From contig CM067534.1 of NCBI GenBank assembly GCA_034509925.1, positions 6,955,001 through 7,019,000 of the forward strand: DNA of 64,000 nucleotides, in the 5' to 3' direction. How positions within the stretch are numbered: the stretch's first letter is position 1; each line of letters starts with the position of its first letter. The position numbers and the translations under genes are program-made. The notes beneath the pieces are model-generated. The model searched no databases. It saw nothing but the letters and a program-made list of their open reading frames with translations, and was not told the origin of the DNA. This document shows positions 25,750 to 38,401 of the stretch, piece after piece. Source of the stretch: Hirudinaria manillensis. Lineage: Eukaryota; Annelida; Clitellata; Hirudinida; Hirudinidae.

Positions 25750-27694
25750 TTCCGGAACATGGACTTCAGCTGTCCACAAGGCAATTGGTCATGCAACTAT
25801 GACAAAGGTCATAAAGAAGTAATTAGAAATGGAAACCTGGTGAGCAGAACAATCAGGTATCAACAGATTGAACGTAAATTTACAATCTGAAACTTATTAC
25901 GAGTATTTCAACGCTTTCATCACAGTAGCGATTTTGTATGCCAAAACGGAACTCTATTCCAAAAGACATGTTTGCGTCGGACATATTGTCACAATGGAAA
26001 TGGAGTTGGATACAACTTGACTTGTTAGTATTGATTAAATATTACGTGATTTAGTTAGGTTTTAATTAAATTATTGACAAAATCTTAAATTAATGACAAA
26101 AATCTGCTTCCAATGCTAATCTAAGCGCGCTTAAAGTTCAGCTTTGTAAAGAATTGAATGCGAAGGGAATTCGTGAAACGCTTTTCTGAGCTAACTGATC
26201 ATCATCAGGGGTCACCCACGGAAAGTGGCGCTACATAATTTTTCGGGCGCTAATACCATCTCATTCCAGCCCATGATCTCATTATGAACTGTTTTCTCAG
26301 TTTGTTTCTCACGTAAGCGTTGGTTAACTTCCATCATCTTTCTATTTTCAGGCATTAACGACATTCTAACAAGTATGATTAATGAAAATCAGAGTAAGTT
26401 CTTTTTGTCGTGGAAACGAATTGATTTACAAAATGATTTAATATTATCTGAGATATGCTGTCGTACAAATGGTCGTACAGGTGTAGGATGAGGTTACCAG
26501 CACCTGTTAGCTCAGGCAGCGTTGCTATTTGCGAACGGTAAGGGGAGACAGCTGAAAGTGGCGCTTTGTAATTTGTTGAGCACTAATGCCGCATTCAAGA
26601 GGTCTCGTGGGTAACTTCCCACTCCGTCTTTTTTGGATGACTCGCAACATCTTTCTATTTCAGGCATTAACAACATTTCAACAACAAGCATGATTCATGA
26701 AGATCGGAGTAAGTCCTTTCATTCAATGGTTCACAAAATGATTTTATATTATTCTAAGAAACGATTATGAAATGATTTTATATTATTCTGACAACTGGTC
26801 GCACAAATTTATGACGAAGTTACCAGCAGCGTCCACATTAATAACGCAAGCGTTGCGATTGTAAAATTGGGATTGTACAAATATCCGAACCCTGCATATC
26901 GTAAACAAAATATTCTGACTCAGTTGGTTATTCATCTTCGGTCTTTGAGTATCCATCTAACGATCAGAGAGGTTAGGGTCTAGAGTTTAGACCACGATAT
27001 GAATTAATTTAGAGTTCGGTCCACCGTATTGGTCCTCAATAAGATGTCCTCAAGATGTCGTTGTATGTTAATTGGTAATTTATTGCCAGGGCACTGAAAG
27101 TAACCTTTCTACCTTCTGCGTAACTTCTTTGCAGGGATTTAAGCAGAATTCCCGATAGTTCGTTTAAGCTAAATTGAAAGTCCCATTCCTAAAATTTTAG
27201 TGAAGTCATCAGAGGAATAGCAGTCTGTGTACCTTTCTCTAGGGCTACATGCTCAAATATACAATTGAAGAAGAATTAAGAATTGATTTTTTTTTATGTA
27301 TAAATGATGGCATAGATTTTTATAAATATAAATTTATAAATGTAATTATATGCTTGATTTAGATTGGATTGTTCCACTGCTTTCATGCATTATTAGTGCA
27401 GTCATCATCATCATCATCATCATCATCATCGCATGGAAATGCTACAAGAGGCATAACAGAAACCCCAGTCGACCCATATTGCCAGAGAATCAAAATGGGT
27501 TACATCAGCCAATGATTAACAATGCGAACAAAATAAAAACAGACAACCAATCAGAGCCTAGTGAGCAGATATTAAACAAAATCCAAGATGGCTTCTCATC
27601 ATTTTTCGATTTCTTGCAGATGAAGAAGAGTTGTTGCCCACCAGATTGGCTCAAGTACAGAATGGCAATCAGTACTTCTTTTAGTTTTTACTAA
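25750..27694 (+). CDS. Unrecognised single-pass membrane protein with Cys-containing ectodomain
   Basis: Five exons agree in splice phase: 25750-25856, 25926-26023, 26352-26393, 26664-26708 and 27363-27694 (TAA). The first two encode a short extracellular region with paired cysteines and N-glycosylation sites (FSCPQGNWSCNYDKG, then DFVCQNGTLFQKTC). Two mini-exons of 42 and 45 nt encode similar peptides (INDILTSMINENQ and INNISTTSMIHEDR). The last exon encodes a transmembrane helix (IVPLLSCIISAV followed by nine Ile), a WKCYKRH stop-transfer and an Asn/Gln/Ser-rich cytoplasmic tail of about 75 residues. The Ile run is written by an (ATC)n microsatellite. The start codon and signal peptide were not found, so the model is 5'-incomplete. 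The family is unknown; a small surface receptor or adhesion molecule would fit. Confidence 0.6.
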
Positions 27695-28723
27695 TATTTA
27701 CCAATACGTTTTACTGATATTTAATATTGTTAAAATTATGCCTGGCATGCGATCGACATGTTTCGTCGAGATGGCCTTTTCCCAACGAACCAATAGACAC
27801 TTGCCTTCCATTAATACATCTCTCTCCATTGGCTGAATCACTATTTCTGCTGCTGTTGATGCTGTTGTTGCTGATGATGATACCGCCTTTTCCGCACGTT
27901 TGGCGGATGTCGATGATGACGATAACGGACACGTGCACAACGAGTCGCTCCTTGTTAAAAAAAAACTGTCTCAAAATTTTCAATAAAATGACTTAACTGA
28001 AACAAGAAAACAGTTCGTAATTTAAAATTAAAAAATAAAATCGTGAAATCGCTGGGCAGGCAATGCCTGGGGGAATCGCAGGGTTAAGGTTAAGATAAGG
28101 TTAAGTTTCTCGTCTTTTACGTGATGAGGATTGAGAGGAAGTAAATGACTTTCTTGTGGATTACGCTCAGAACTTCTGACTGATTGTTTCAACCGCAAAC
28201 AAATACAAAAACTCAATATTTCTTGACAACACACTTTCAATCAATTCAGATATCAACTGCTCTTATTCGAGCTCATAACTTGTCAACAAACCCGCCAGCT
28301 TAATGCAACAATCACCGCATGAATGCGCAAATACATGAAACACATCGAGCTTCGTATCAGTAATTGCCAACATTGGATAGAATATCAGAGTCCAGGGTCT
28401 AAATGAGGCACCACTCTTAAAAACAGGTGTTAAATTAAAGTGCGTTAACAATAAGCCAATATTTGCATAGCAATCGATTTCTTTTAAACAAATACCTACA
28501 GGTATACATAAACATTGAGTCGGACATTCTTTTGTTGCCTGTCAAATTGCCTCATTCAGGCAACAACGCCTTCTTTGGGATAACTTTTCAGTTTTATTGA
28601 AGGGACAAACGCCTATTCAAGTAACCAAAGCATCCAACTTTGCTTCGGTTATTCGGTGAAATAAATATTTTCATGTAGGTGATTCTAAAATTAAAATAAA
28701 TAGTTAATAATAATAATAATAAC

Positions 28724-28771
<48 letters not shown>

Positions 28772-30175
28772 CATCATCATCATCACCATCATCACCGTCG
28801 TCATCATCATCACCATTTTATTAATTAATTATTTATTAAGTGTTCCAACTTTTGACTGCTTCCTTATGATCTTTGACGTCAAGAAATCTAAACATAGACC
28901 TTTCATGTCTCGTTCATGTCACAGCAGACAATAATGATGACACACCGTCCATGACTCAATACTCTACTTTCGATGATTTTTTTTGTCAGGAATTTTCACA
29001 AAAATATTCAAATTATCTTCTACGACGTGGAAAATGAAATAGGACTCGGTTTTGACAAGTAAAGGAAAATGGTAAAATAAAATAGTCAGAAAATGAATGC
29101 CATTTCAGCTTTTTAAGGGACAACAATCATCGAGTAATGGATTACACAATTATGAGATAGCGGATGCCAAATGGCATCCTTGGTCAGGGGCCAAGCTCTG
29201 GCTAGTGGGTTGGCAATTGATGCCACGGATGACAATCACTTTTCTCTCGCCTCCCCCCCCCCCTACCTGGTTCTGAGAACTTCTAGAAACATCGCTTGGA
29301 AAGCTCCGTCTGTTGCATGCTTCGCGTGGCCTCTAAAAATTATCCTAAATCTCGATGAAAGAAGCAAAGGAATAATATAATTTCAACTCAAAAAAAACTT
29401 GTTTATATTTTTTTACTGCGCACTTCTGCGGTCACGTAGTGTCACGAAGTCCTTGATTGTGAAGGTTGAAAGATATTGTCATAAAAAAGAAAAATTATGA
29501 CCCCTTGAGTCATAAAAACGACGTAATATCTATTTTAAGTCACACGACAACATATTTATTTATTTAGTATCCTTAAGAATTTGTTAGTTGACGTCTGATC
29601 TATTATTAGATTGCCTCTTTAGAATCTACGTTAACCAATGACATTCACGAAATATTGAATTTAATAAAAAAAGATAAGTCAATACGTGCTATTAATAGTA
29701 ACCATGTTGTATGAAGATGTCAGTGTGTTTTTTTTTAAATGATAACCTAATGTACATGAATTACACATTTCTTCACACGCAAGAGGAGGTCCTATCTGGT
29801 TGCAGGTGTCGGATCAACAACAACAAAAATTGAGTTTGATGTACACCCATCTTCTCTATAGATCATTAGCATATCATTTCTCTGAAGTCGAATAGATTTA
29901 TCAGTAAATTGTTTGGGGTAGTGTCTATCGGATTATCCCTTAAGTAACTGATACATAATGTGGTTGCATATTGTTGCAGGCACATAAAGTACACCATCAG
30001 CTTTATAAATATGATTTGTATCCCCAAAAACCCTAGATATTTTCAAATCCTGACTTTCAACTGATGAAAATACAAGAGGCTCCAAGAATGTTATCAAACC
30101 AAGGCTTCACTTTGAAAGAGAACGAGAAAACAATGCCCATGGAAATCAGCTTAACAACAGCCGTGTAACTCCTGA
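27695..30175. other. Intergenic region before the DDX23 array
   Basis: This is mostly AT-rich DNA with (AAT)n then (ATC)n at about 28704-28815. Short ORFs at 27700-28450 and 29171-29380 show no recognisable motif. On the minus strand around 29770-30070 there is a patchy open reading with in-frame stops that may be a decayed coding relic. Homology to the DDX23 repeat unit starts abruptly at 30176. Confidence 0.5.
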
Positions 30176-33100
30176 CGGAACATTGTGGAGTTCCCAGCGG
30201 TTCTGAAAGCAACTTACACGTCATATTCGACACCCGTCATGTTCCACCTTTATATTTACATCGATTAGTAGGTCCATAGTCTCCTCAGATTATGGCTGAG
30301 GACTTTCTTGGGTGAGGTTGTTGTTGAAGGAACATTTTTCTAAATTTAAGGCCCTCTCCAAACAGGGCTTGGGTTCGAGAAAGAGCTGTTTTTTAACTTT
30401 CTAAACATATTTTATATAGAAATTTTTGTTTTATTTCGTTAAAATTTGGACAAGTTAGTTTTAATATTGGTTGAAAATAAGACCACGCAACCCAAGGTTC
30501 ATACAGATTCACATGCCAGAATCATGGTTGTTATCAAGGCATAGTAACGAGTCTGCATGACAACAGAATGAAATTAAATTCCTCACCATAAACAACAAAA
30601 ATGGCAACCAGTAAGAATTCTTAGAAAATATTTTTACAGTTTCGTTTTTAAAAATAAACTCGGGAAATAAAACTAGCCGCACCGCATCGAAACAGCGAAA
30701 CAAAGTAATCGTATTTTTAACAACAATGATGTTAATTCAAAATGTTATTTTTTCTTCTTCTTCTTCTTATTATTATTATTTAATGAATAATTCCTAAAAT
30801 TATTTTTATAATCAGTTATAAAATTTAATTTAATAAATTTTAATTAAAAATTAAATAAAATTACATTTTGGTATTAATAATATTTAAACAATATTCACAA
30901 TCTTTTTTCATTATAATTTCGTGCGAGCTCTTGCAAAACTTTATTTTATAATTATAAATTTTTATACCAAATATATTTTTAAAAATGACTGATCAAACCG
31001 ACGATAAAAAACGAGACTCGTCGTTGTCTCCGACCAGAAGTCCATCGAAATCATTCTTCGACGAAAAGAGACGAAGGTCGAGATCTCCTCAAAGCAAAAA
31101 CGACAACAAGACAGACACTTGCAGAAGTTCAAAGAGAGGTAGAGAAACGAGCAGAGAACGATCGCCTAAGAGGCGCAGATCTCGGACACCGGAATACAGG
31201 AGACATCACGATGGTGACAGAAGAAACAGAAGGGATGACAGTCGAGAACGAGGCGCTCGCAGACGTTCTAGATCGCCCGATGACAAAAGGTCCAAGGATT
31301 CGAATGCACCCCGAAGAAGGGATAGCAACGAGAGATCGCCGAGAAGGAAGTCTCCAGATACTGCACAAGACGTTGAAATGAAAGAGGAGAACGAACAACC
31401 ATTACAAGTGGTTCCTCAGAAAAGAGTCCCGTTGTCTCTTGAAGAGATTTTGGCTCAAAAGAAAGCCAAAGAGGAGGCTGAAAGCAAACCGAAGTTTCGG
31501 ACGAAAGAAGAAAGAGTAGCTGAAGCTCTTAAGGCGAGACAGGAGGAAGCCGATAAAAGGCGTAAGAAAATGGAAGAAGACAAGAATAAGCATGCCGACT
31601 TTTTAAAGATGTCCAGGGAATTAGCCAAAATGGACATCTACGAGAGAGATAGGAGAGGAAGATTGGAAAAAGAGAGAGGTTCACTTAAAGGGGAGGATGA
31701 CAAGGAAAAGCTCGTGGAGCTGAAGGAAAGAGAAAAAGAACTCGAAGTCATCAGGGAAAGATATCTTGGGAAAGTAGAACAAAAGAAGCCACCGAGAAGT
31801 AGAAGCGACCGAAAATTCTTGTTCGATTGGAAAACTTGCGAGGACACGAGCGTGGAATACAATCCCCTTTACAAGCACAAACACGTCATTCAATTCTTCG
31901 GAAGAGGTCACTTCGCCGGCATCGACATCAAACAGCAAGAGAAGGAACGGTCGAAATTCTACACCAAATTGAAGGAAGAAAGAACGACAGCAGATCAGAA
32001 AGAAAAGGAAGATATTAGATTGAAGGGAGTGGCAATCAAGGAAGCCAAGCAAAAGTGGGACGACAGGCATTGGACGGAAAAGGAACTCCATGAAATGACG
32101 GAGAGAGACTGGAGAATCTTCAAAGAGGATTACAACATTCAAACCAAGGGTGGAAAAGTTCCGAACGCTCTGAGAAACTGGGAAGAAGCTGCACTATCTG
32201 AAGAATTGACTGGAATCATCAAGGAAATCGGATACAAAGAGCCGACTCCGATTCAGAGACAGGCCATTCCCATCGGTCTTCAAAACCGCGACATCATTGG
32301 CGTGGCCGAAACCGGTAGCGGTAAAACAGCAGCCTTCCTCATACCTCTCCTTTCCTGGATTCAAACTTTGCCAAAGATCGTGAGATACGAAGACGTTGAC
32401 AACGGTCCTTACGCCATCATTTTGGCACCGACCAGAGAGTTGGCTCAGCAGATCGAAGAAGAGACTGTCAAGTTTGGAAAACCTCTCGGAGTCAGAACCG
32501 TGGCCATAATCGGAGGTTTGTCGAGAGAAGAGCAGGGTTTCAAGTTGAGACAGGGATGCGAAATCGTCATCGCGACGCCCGGTCGTCTTCTCGACGTCTT
32601 GGACAACAAGTACCTCGTCCTTCACAGGTGCACGTACGTCATTCTCGACGAAGCCGACAAGATGATTAACATGGGTTTCGAAGCGGACGTTCAAAACATA
32701 CTCAAGTATCTGCCGGTCTCCAATCAAAAGCCCGACACGGACGAAGCAGAGGATGAAGCACTGCTGAAGGCCAATTTTTGCACCAAGGATAAATACAGAC
32801 AGACCGTCATGTTTACGGCAACCATGCCTCCAGCCCTGGAAAGACTGGCAAGGAATTACCTCAGGAGACCGGCCACTGTTTACATCGGATCCGTAGGTAA
32901 GCCCATTGACAGAGTAGACCAGATCGTCTACATGATCTCAGAGAACGAAAAGAAGAAAAAGCTGATGAGCATACTGAACGACCATACCGATCCTCCTATC
33001 ATCATCTTCGTCAACCAAAAGAAGGGAGCAGACGTGCTGGCTAAATCATTGGAAAAGATGGGTTTCAAAGCCACAACCCTTCACGGAGGCAAAGGTCAAG

Positions 33101-33616
33101 AGCAGAGAGAATTTGCTCTGGCGAGCCTTAAAAATGGCGACAAAGACATTCTCGTGGCTACAGACGTTGCAGGACGTGGTATCGACATCAAAGACGTTTC
33201 TCTCGTCATCAACTACGACATGGCCAAGAACATTGAAGATTACACCCATCGTATCGGAAGAACTGGTCGTGCAGGAAAACATGGAACAGCCATTTCACTC
33301 GTCACCAAGGATGACAGCGCCATCTTTTACGATCTCAAGCAGGTACTCATGGAAAGCTCAAAGTCTGTTTGTCCTCCAGAGCTGGCCAATCACCCTGACG
33401 CCCAGCACAAACCAGGAACTGTCGTCCAAAAGAAGCGCAAAGACGAAGTCCTCTTTAACGTGTAAAGTCACAAAATTCCATACACAAAGGCATAAAATAA
33501 TGTTTATTGCCAGTGTCTTAGATACTGACTTATTTTTGAAGTTTTGTTCGTCGATTTATTAAAATAAATAGATTTTAAAATTTATGAACCGTAAAGGTTG
33601 GAAAAGCAGTAAATTC

Positions 33617-33684
<68 letters not shown>

Positions 33685-34262
33685 TGTTTTAATCTTATAC
33701 TAATTATCACATAAGTAATTATAGTACCAGGTACCAACGTAGTGGAGTCATCCATTAAACCCCATAAAAATCAGATTTTGGCTTGAACTCTCTCATGAGG
33801 AAATCCATGTTTTAGTAAGCTTTCCTTCCCAAAGTAGGCCCGCAATAATCCACTTTGGCCTCTTCCTCCTAGCGGATGTCTTTTACGGACGACCCCCAAA
33901 TAATGTGCGGGTTCAAAAGAAAAGAATTATTGACCGAGCACAAAAAGCCCTCTTTGCTACGAACATCAGATATAATCTAAGAGTGATGCGTCTCAAACGA
34001 AAATAAATCTTTTAAATGATTTTAAAATATAAAATTAATAATTAAATTGAATTACGTTCAATTCCATTTTATCACTGGCAATGAATCAGTATAAATTATA
34101 GGTAAGTTAATTACTTTATCGGTTTTTACCTAGTAAGTGATCAACTATCATTAGTAAAGCAGTACCTTTATGTAAAGCATGAGTCTCGTAGAGTGCGTTT
34201 TTTACTTTTCCCGGCATTGTTGTCTTGAGAAACTTATCCAAGTTTGCGGGACGAGCTGGTGG
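30176..34262 (+). repeat. DDX23 tandem unit 1
   Basis: This is the first unit of an array of about 4.1 kb repeats. It starts CGGAACATTGTGGAG; the matching point is 34263 in unit 2, 38402 in unit 3 and 43425 in unit 4. It contains about 800 bp of shared upstream DNA, the intronless DDX23 gene, a 3' region with AATAAA near 33563, a (TAA)n tract at about 33617-33682 and shared spacer. To the left of 30176 the sequence is unrelated to the other units, so this marks the left edge of the array. Confidence 0.9.
30985..33465 (+). CDS. DDX23: DDX23/PRP28 DEAD-box splicing helicase, copy 1 (intronless)
   Basis: A single open frame of 826 aa, close to the human length of about 820. DDX23/Prp28 is a U5 snRNP helicase that exchanges U1 for U6 at the 5' splice site. 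Visible order: an RS-rich N-terminus (about 10-125, many SR/RS and RRSRS runs), a charged coiled-coil region (about 150-270), the conserved [13 protein letters not shown] block, the Q-motif region ([10 protein letters not shown]), motif I AETGSGKT (441-448), [17 protein letters not shown] (555-558), TAT (611-613), [17 protein letters not shown] and [10 protein letters not shown] (755-764), ending [11 protein letters not shown]. All catalytic motifs are intact. The whole gene has no intron although the family is normally intron-rich. ATG 30985 gives the same N-terminus as copy 2. It differs from copy 2 at only a few residues (for example Val instead of Ala near the C-terminus, SKSVCPP). Confidence 0.97.
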   Translation: MTDQTDDKKRDSSLSPTRSPSKSFFDEKRRRSRSPQSKNDNKTDTCRSSKRGRETSRERSPKRRRSRTPEYRRHHDGDRRNRRDDSRERGARRRSRSPDDKRSKDSNAPRRRDSNERSPRRKSPDTAQDVEMKEENEQPLQVVPQKRVPLSLEEILAQKKAKEEAESKPKFRTKEERVAEALKARQEEADKRRKKMEEDKNKHADFLKMSRELAKMDIYERDRRGRLEKERGSLKGEDDKEKLVELKEREKELEVIRERYLGKVEQKKPPRSRSDRKFLFDWKTCEDTSVEYNPLYKHKHVIQFFGRGHFAGIDIKQQEKERSKFYTKLKEERTTADQKEKEDIRLKGVAIKEAKQKWDDRHWTEKELHEMTERDWRIFKEDYNIQTKGGKVPNALRNWEEAALSEELTGIIKEIGYKEPTPIQRQAIPIGLQNRDIIGVAETGSGKTAAFLIPLLSWIQTLPKIVRYEDVDNGPYAIILAPTRELAQQIEEETVKFGKPLGVRTVAIIGGLSREEQGFKLRQGCEIVIATPGRLLDVLDNKYLVLHRCTYVILDEADKMINMGFEADVQNILKYLPVSNQKPDTDEAEDEALLKANFCTKDKYRQTVMFTATMPPALERLARNYLRRPATVYIGSVGKPIDRVDQIVYMISENEKKKKLMSILNDHTDPPIIIFVNQKKGADVLAKSLEKMGFKATTLHGGKGQEQREFALASLKNGDKDILVATDVAGRGIDIKDVSLVINYDMAKNIEDYTHRIGRTGRAGKHGTAISLVTKDDSAIFYDLKQVLMESSKSVCPPELANHPDAQHKPGTVVQKKRKDEVLFNV

Positions 34263-35077
34263 CGGAACATTGTAGAATTCCCAGCGGTTCTGAGAGCCAC
34301 TTACACGTCATATTCGACACCCGTCATGTTCCACCTTTATATTTACATCGATTAGTAGGTCCATAGTCTCCTCAGATTATGGCTGAGGACTTTCTTGGGT
34401 GAGGTTGTTGTTGAAGGAACATTTTTCTAAATTTAAGGCCCTCTCCAAACAGGGCTTGGGTTCGAGAAAGAGCTGTTTTTTAACTTTCTAAACATATTTT
34501 ATATAGAAATTTTTGTTTTATTTCGTTAAAATTTGGACAAGTTAGTTTTAATATTGGTTGAAAATAAGACCACGCAACCCAAGGTTCATACAGATTCACA
34601 TGCCAGAATCATGGTTGTTATCAAGGCATAGTAACGAGGCTGCATGACAACAGAATGAAATTAAATTCCTCGCCATAAACAACAAAAATGGCAACCAGTA
34701 AGAATTCTTAGAAAATATTTTTACAGTTTCGTTTTTAAAAATAAACTCGGGAAATAAAACTAGCCGCACCGCATCGAAACAGCGAAACAAAGTAATCGTA
34801 TTTTTAACAACAATGATGTTAATTCAAAATGTTATTTTTTCTTCTTCTTCTTCTTCTTCTTATTATTATTATTTAATGAATAATTCCTAAAATTATTTTA
34901 ATAATCAGTTATAAAATTTAATTTAATAAATTTTAATTAAAAATTAAATAAAATTACATTTTGGTATTAATAATATTTAAACAATATTCACAATCTTTTT
35001 TCATTATAATTTCGTGCGAGCTCTTGCAAAACTTTATTTTATAATTATAAATTTTTATACCAAATATATTTTTAAAA
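33466..35077. other. Spacer between DDX23 copies 1 and 2
   Basis: This holds the copy 1 3' UTR with AATAAA near 33563, an uninterrupted (TAA)n at about 33617-33682, shared spacer sequence (CTAATTATCACATAAGTAAT and onwards) and, from 34263, the upstream block of unit 2. That block includes a possible hairpin CCTCAG-ATTATGG-CTGAGG at about 34371-34389 and a CTT-repeat tract of variable length at about 34850-34861. No other gene is seen; the conserved minus-strand 64-codon ORF recurs only because the units are near-identical. Confidence 0.75.
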
Positions 35078-37708
35078 ATGACTGACCAAACCGACGATAA
35101 AAAACGAGACTCGTCGTTGTCTCCGACCAGAAGTCCATCGAAATCATTCTTCGACGAAAAGAGACGAAGGTCGAGATCTCCTCAAAGCAAAAACGACAAC
35201 AAGACAGACACTTGCAGAAGTTCAAAGAGAGGTAGAGAAACGAGCAGAGAACGATCGCCTAAGAGGCGCAGATCTCGGACACCGGAATACAGGAGACATC
35301 ACGATGGTGACAGAAGAAACAGAAGGGATGACAGTCGAGAACGAGGCGCTCGCAGACGTTCTAGATCGCCCGATGACAAAAGGTCCAAGGATTCGAATGC
35401 ACCCCGAAGAAGGGATAGCAACGAGAGATCGCCGAGAAGGAAGTCTCCAGATACTGCACAAGACGTTGAAATGAAAGAGGAGAACGAACAACCATTACAA
35501 GTGGTTCCTCAGAAAAGAGTCCCGTTGTCTCTTGAAGAGATTTTGGCTCAAAAGAAAGCCAAAGAGGAGGCTGAAAGCAAACCGAAGTTTCGGACGAAAG
35601 AAGAAAGAGTAGCTGAAGCTCTTAAGGCGAGACAGGAGGAAGCCGATCAAAGGCGTAAGAAAATGGAAGAAGACAAGAATAAGCATGCCGACTTTTTAAA
35701 GATGTCCAGGGAATTGGCCAAAATGGACAGCTACGAGAGAGATAGGAGAGGAAGATTGGAAAAAGAGAGAGGTTCACTTAAAGGGGAGGATGACAAGGAA
35801 AAGCTCGTGGAGCTGAAGGAAAGAGAAAAAGAACTCGAAGTCATCAGGGAAAGATATCTTGGGAAAGTAGAACAAAAGAAGCCACCGAGAAGTAGAAGCG
35901 ACCGAAAATTCTTGTTCGATTGGAAAACTTGCGAGGACACGAGCGTGGAATACAATCCCCTTTACAAGCACAAACACGTCATTCAATTCTTCGGAAGAGG
36001 TCACTTCGCCGGCATCGACATCAAACAGCAAGAGAAGGAACGGTCGAAATTCTACACCAAATTGAAGGAAGAAAGAACGACCGCAGATCAGAAAGAAAAG
36101 GAAGATATTAGATTGAAGGGAGTGGCAATCAAGGAAGCCAAGCAAAAGTGGGACGACAGGCATTGGACGGAAAAGGAACTCCATGAAATGACGGAGAGAG
36201 ACTGGAGAATCTTCAAAGAGGATTACAACATTCAAACCAAGGGTGGAAAAGTTCCGAACGCTCTGAGAAACTGGGAAGAAGCTGCACTATCTGAAGAACT
36301 GACTGGAATCATCAAGGAAATCGGATACAAAGAGCCGACTCCGATTCAGAGGCAGGCCATTCCCATCGGTCTTCAAAACCGCGACATCATTGGCGTGGCC
36401 GAAACCGGTAGCGGTAAAACAGCAGCCTTCCTCATACCTCTCCTTTCCTGGATTCAAACTTTGCCAAAGATCGTGAGATACGAAGACGTTGACAACGGTC
36501 CTTACGCCATCATTTTGGCACCGACCAGAGAGTTGGCTCAGCAGATCGAAGAAGAGACTGTCAAGTTTGGAAAACCTCTCGGAGTCAGAACCGTGGCCAT
36601 AATCGGAGGTTTGTCGAGAGAAGAGCAGGGTTTCAAGTTGAGACAGGGATGCGAAATCGTCATCGCGACGCCCGGTCGTCTTCTCGACGTCTTGGACAAC
36701 AAGTACCTCGTCCTTCACAGGTGCACGTACGTCATTCTCGACGAAGCCGACAAGATGATTAACATGGGTTTCGAAGCGGACGTTCAAAACATACTCAAGT
36801 ATCTGCCGGTCTCCAATCAAAAGCCCGACACGGACGAAGCAGAGGATGAAGCACTGCTGAAGGCCAATTTTTGCACCAAGGATAAATACAGACAGACCGT
36901 CATGTTTACGGCAACCATGCCTCCAGCCCTGGAAAGACTGGCAAGGAATTACCTCAGGAGACCGGCCACCGTTTACATCGGATCCGTAGGTAAGCCCATT
37001 GACAGAGTGGACCAGATCGTCTACATGATCTCAGAGAACGAAAAGAAGAAAAAGCTGATGAGCATACTGAACGACCATACCGATCCTCCCATCATCATCT
37101 TCGTCAACCAAAAGAAGGGAGCAGACGTGCTGGCTAAATCATTGGAAAAGATGGGTTTCAAAGCCACAACCCTTCACGGAGGCAAAGGTCAAGAGCAGAG
37201 AGAATTTGCTCTGGCGAGCCTTAAAAATGGCGACAAAGACATTCTCGTGGCTACAGACGTTGCAGGACGTGGTATCGACATCAAAGACGTTTCTCTCGTC
37301 ATCAACTACGACATGGCCAAGAACATTGAAGATTACACCCATCGTATCGGAAGAACTGGTCGTGCAGGAAAACATGGAACAGCCATTTCACTCGTCACCA
37401 AGGATGACAGCGCCATCTTTTACGATCTCAAGCAGGTACTCATGGAAAGCTCAAAGTCTGCTTGTCCTCCAGAGCTGGCCAATCACCCTGACGCCCAGCA
37501 CAAACCAGGAACTGTCGTCCAAAAGAAGCGCAAAGACGAAGTCCTCTTTAACGTGTAAGTCACAACAGTCCATACACAAAGGCATAAAATAATGTTTATT
37601 GCCAGTGTCTTAGATACTGACTTATTTTTGAAGTTTTGTTCGTCGATTTATTAAAATAAATAGATTTTAAAATTTATGAACCGTAAAGGTTGGAAAAGCA
37701 GTAAATTC

Positions 37709-37781
<73 letters not shown>

Positions 37782-38401
37782 TGACTGTTTTAATGTTATA
37801 CTAATTATCACATAAGTAATTATAGTACCAGGTACCAACGTACCTGGTACCATGGAGTCATCCATTAAACCCCTTTCCCCTATCCCCGTTATTCATAAAA
37901 ATCAGATTTTGGCTTGAACTCTCTTATGAGGAAATCCATGTTTTGGTAAGCCTTCCTTCCCAGCAATAATCCACTTTTGGCCTCTTCCCCCTTAGCGGAT
38001 GTCTTATGGACGACCCCCAAATAATGTCTCGGTTTAAAAGAAAAGAATTATTGACCGAGCACAAAAAGCCCTCTTTGCTACGAACATCAGATATAAATCT
38101 AAGAGTGATGCGTTTCATAAACGAAAATAAATCCTTTAAATGATTTTAAAATATAAAATTAGTAATCAAATTGAATTACGTTCAATTTCTAATCGTTCGA
38201 TTCCATTTTATCACTGGCAATGAATCAGTATAAATTACAGGTAAGTTAATTACTTTATCGGCTTTTACATAGTAAGTGATCAACTATCATTTGTAAAGCA
38301 ATACCTTCATGTAAAGCATGAGTCTCGTAGAGTGCGATTTTTACTTTTCCCGGCATTGTTGTCTTGAGAAACTTATCCAAGTTTGCGGGACGAGCTGGTG
38401 G
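34263..38401 (+). repeat. DDX23 tandem unit 2
   Basis: This is the second unit of the array, near-identical to unit 1 in both coding and non-coding parts. Its (TAA)n tract at about 37708-37792 is uninterrupted, and its spacer carries a local variant (a duplicated GGTACCA near 37830-37853). Confidence 0.9.
35078..37558 (+). CDS. DDX23: DDX23/PRP28 helicase, copy 2 (intronless)
   Basis: An intact 826-aa frame, nearly identical to copy 1. The differences I can see are Lys to Gln in EEADxRRKK (near residue 190), Ile to Ser in MDxYERD (near 213) and Val to Ala in SKSxCPP (near the C-terminus). Helicase motifs I-VI are complete and unchanged. The 5' flank over about 800 bp is almost the same as in copy 1, so both probably share the same promoter architecture. 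Nothing in the sequence says which copies are expressed; this one has no visible lesion. Confidence 0.97.
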   Translation: MTDQTDDKKRDSSLSPTRSPSKSFFDEKRRRSRSPQSKNDNKTDTCRSSKRGRETSRERSPKRRRSRTPEYRRHHDGDRRNRRDDSRERGARRRSRSPDDKRSKDSNAPRRRDSNERSPRRKSPDTAQDVEMKEENEQPLQVVPQKRVPLSLEEILAQKKAKEEAESKPKFRTKEERVAEALKARQEEADQRRKKMEEDKNKHADFLKMSRELAKMDSYERDRRGRLEKERGSLKGEDDKEKLVELKEREKELEVIRERYLGKVEQKKPPRSRSDRKFLFDWKTCEDTSVEYNPLYKHKHVIQFFGRGHFAGIDIKQQEKERSKFYTKLKEERTTADQKEKEDIRLKGVAIKEAKQKWDDRHWTEKELHEMTERDWRIFKEDYNIQTKGGKVPNALRNWEEAALSEELTGIIKEIGYKEPTPIQRQAIPIGLQNRDIIGVAETGSGKTAAFLIPLLSWIQTLPKIVRYEDVDNGPYAIILAPTRELAQQIEEETVKFGKPLGVRTVAIIGGLSREEQGFKLRQGCEIVIATPGRLLDVLDNKYLVLHRCTYVILDEADKMINMGFEADVQNILKYLPVSNQKPDTDEAEDEALLKANFCTKDKYRQTVMFTATMPPALERLARNYLRRPATVYIGSVGKPIDRVDQIVYMISENEKKKKLMSILNDHTDPPIIIFVNQKKGADVLAKSLEKMGFKATTLHGGKGQEQREFALASLKNGDKDILVATDVAGRGIDIKDVSLVINYDMAKNIEDYTHRIGRTGRAGKHGTAISLVTKDDSAIFYDLKQVLMESSKSACPPELANHPDAQHKPGTVVQKKRKDEVLFNV

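Noticed and set aside
30509..30703. 64-codon minus-strand ORF conserved upstream of DDX23 copies 1-4
   Set aside because: Conservation is explained by recent duplication of the whole unit, and the diverged copy 5 upstream region does not preserve it clearly.
32194..32727. 177-codon minus-strand ORF repeated in the DDX23 copies
   Set aside because: It is antisense to the conserved helicase core and recurs only because the copies are near-identical.
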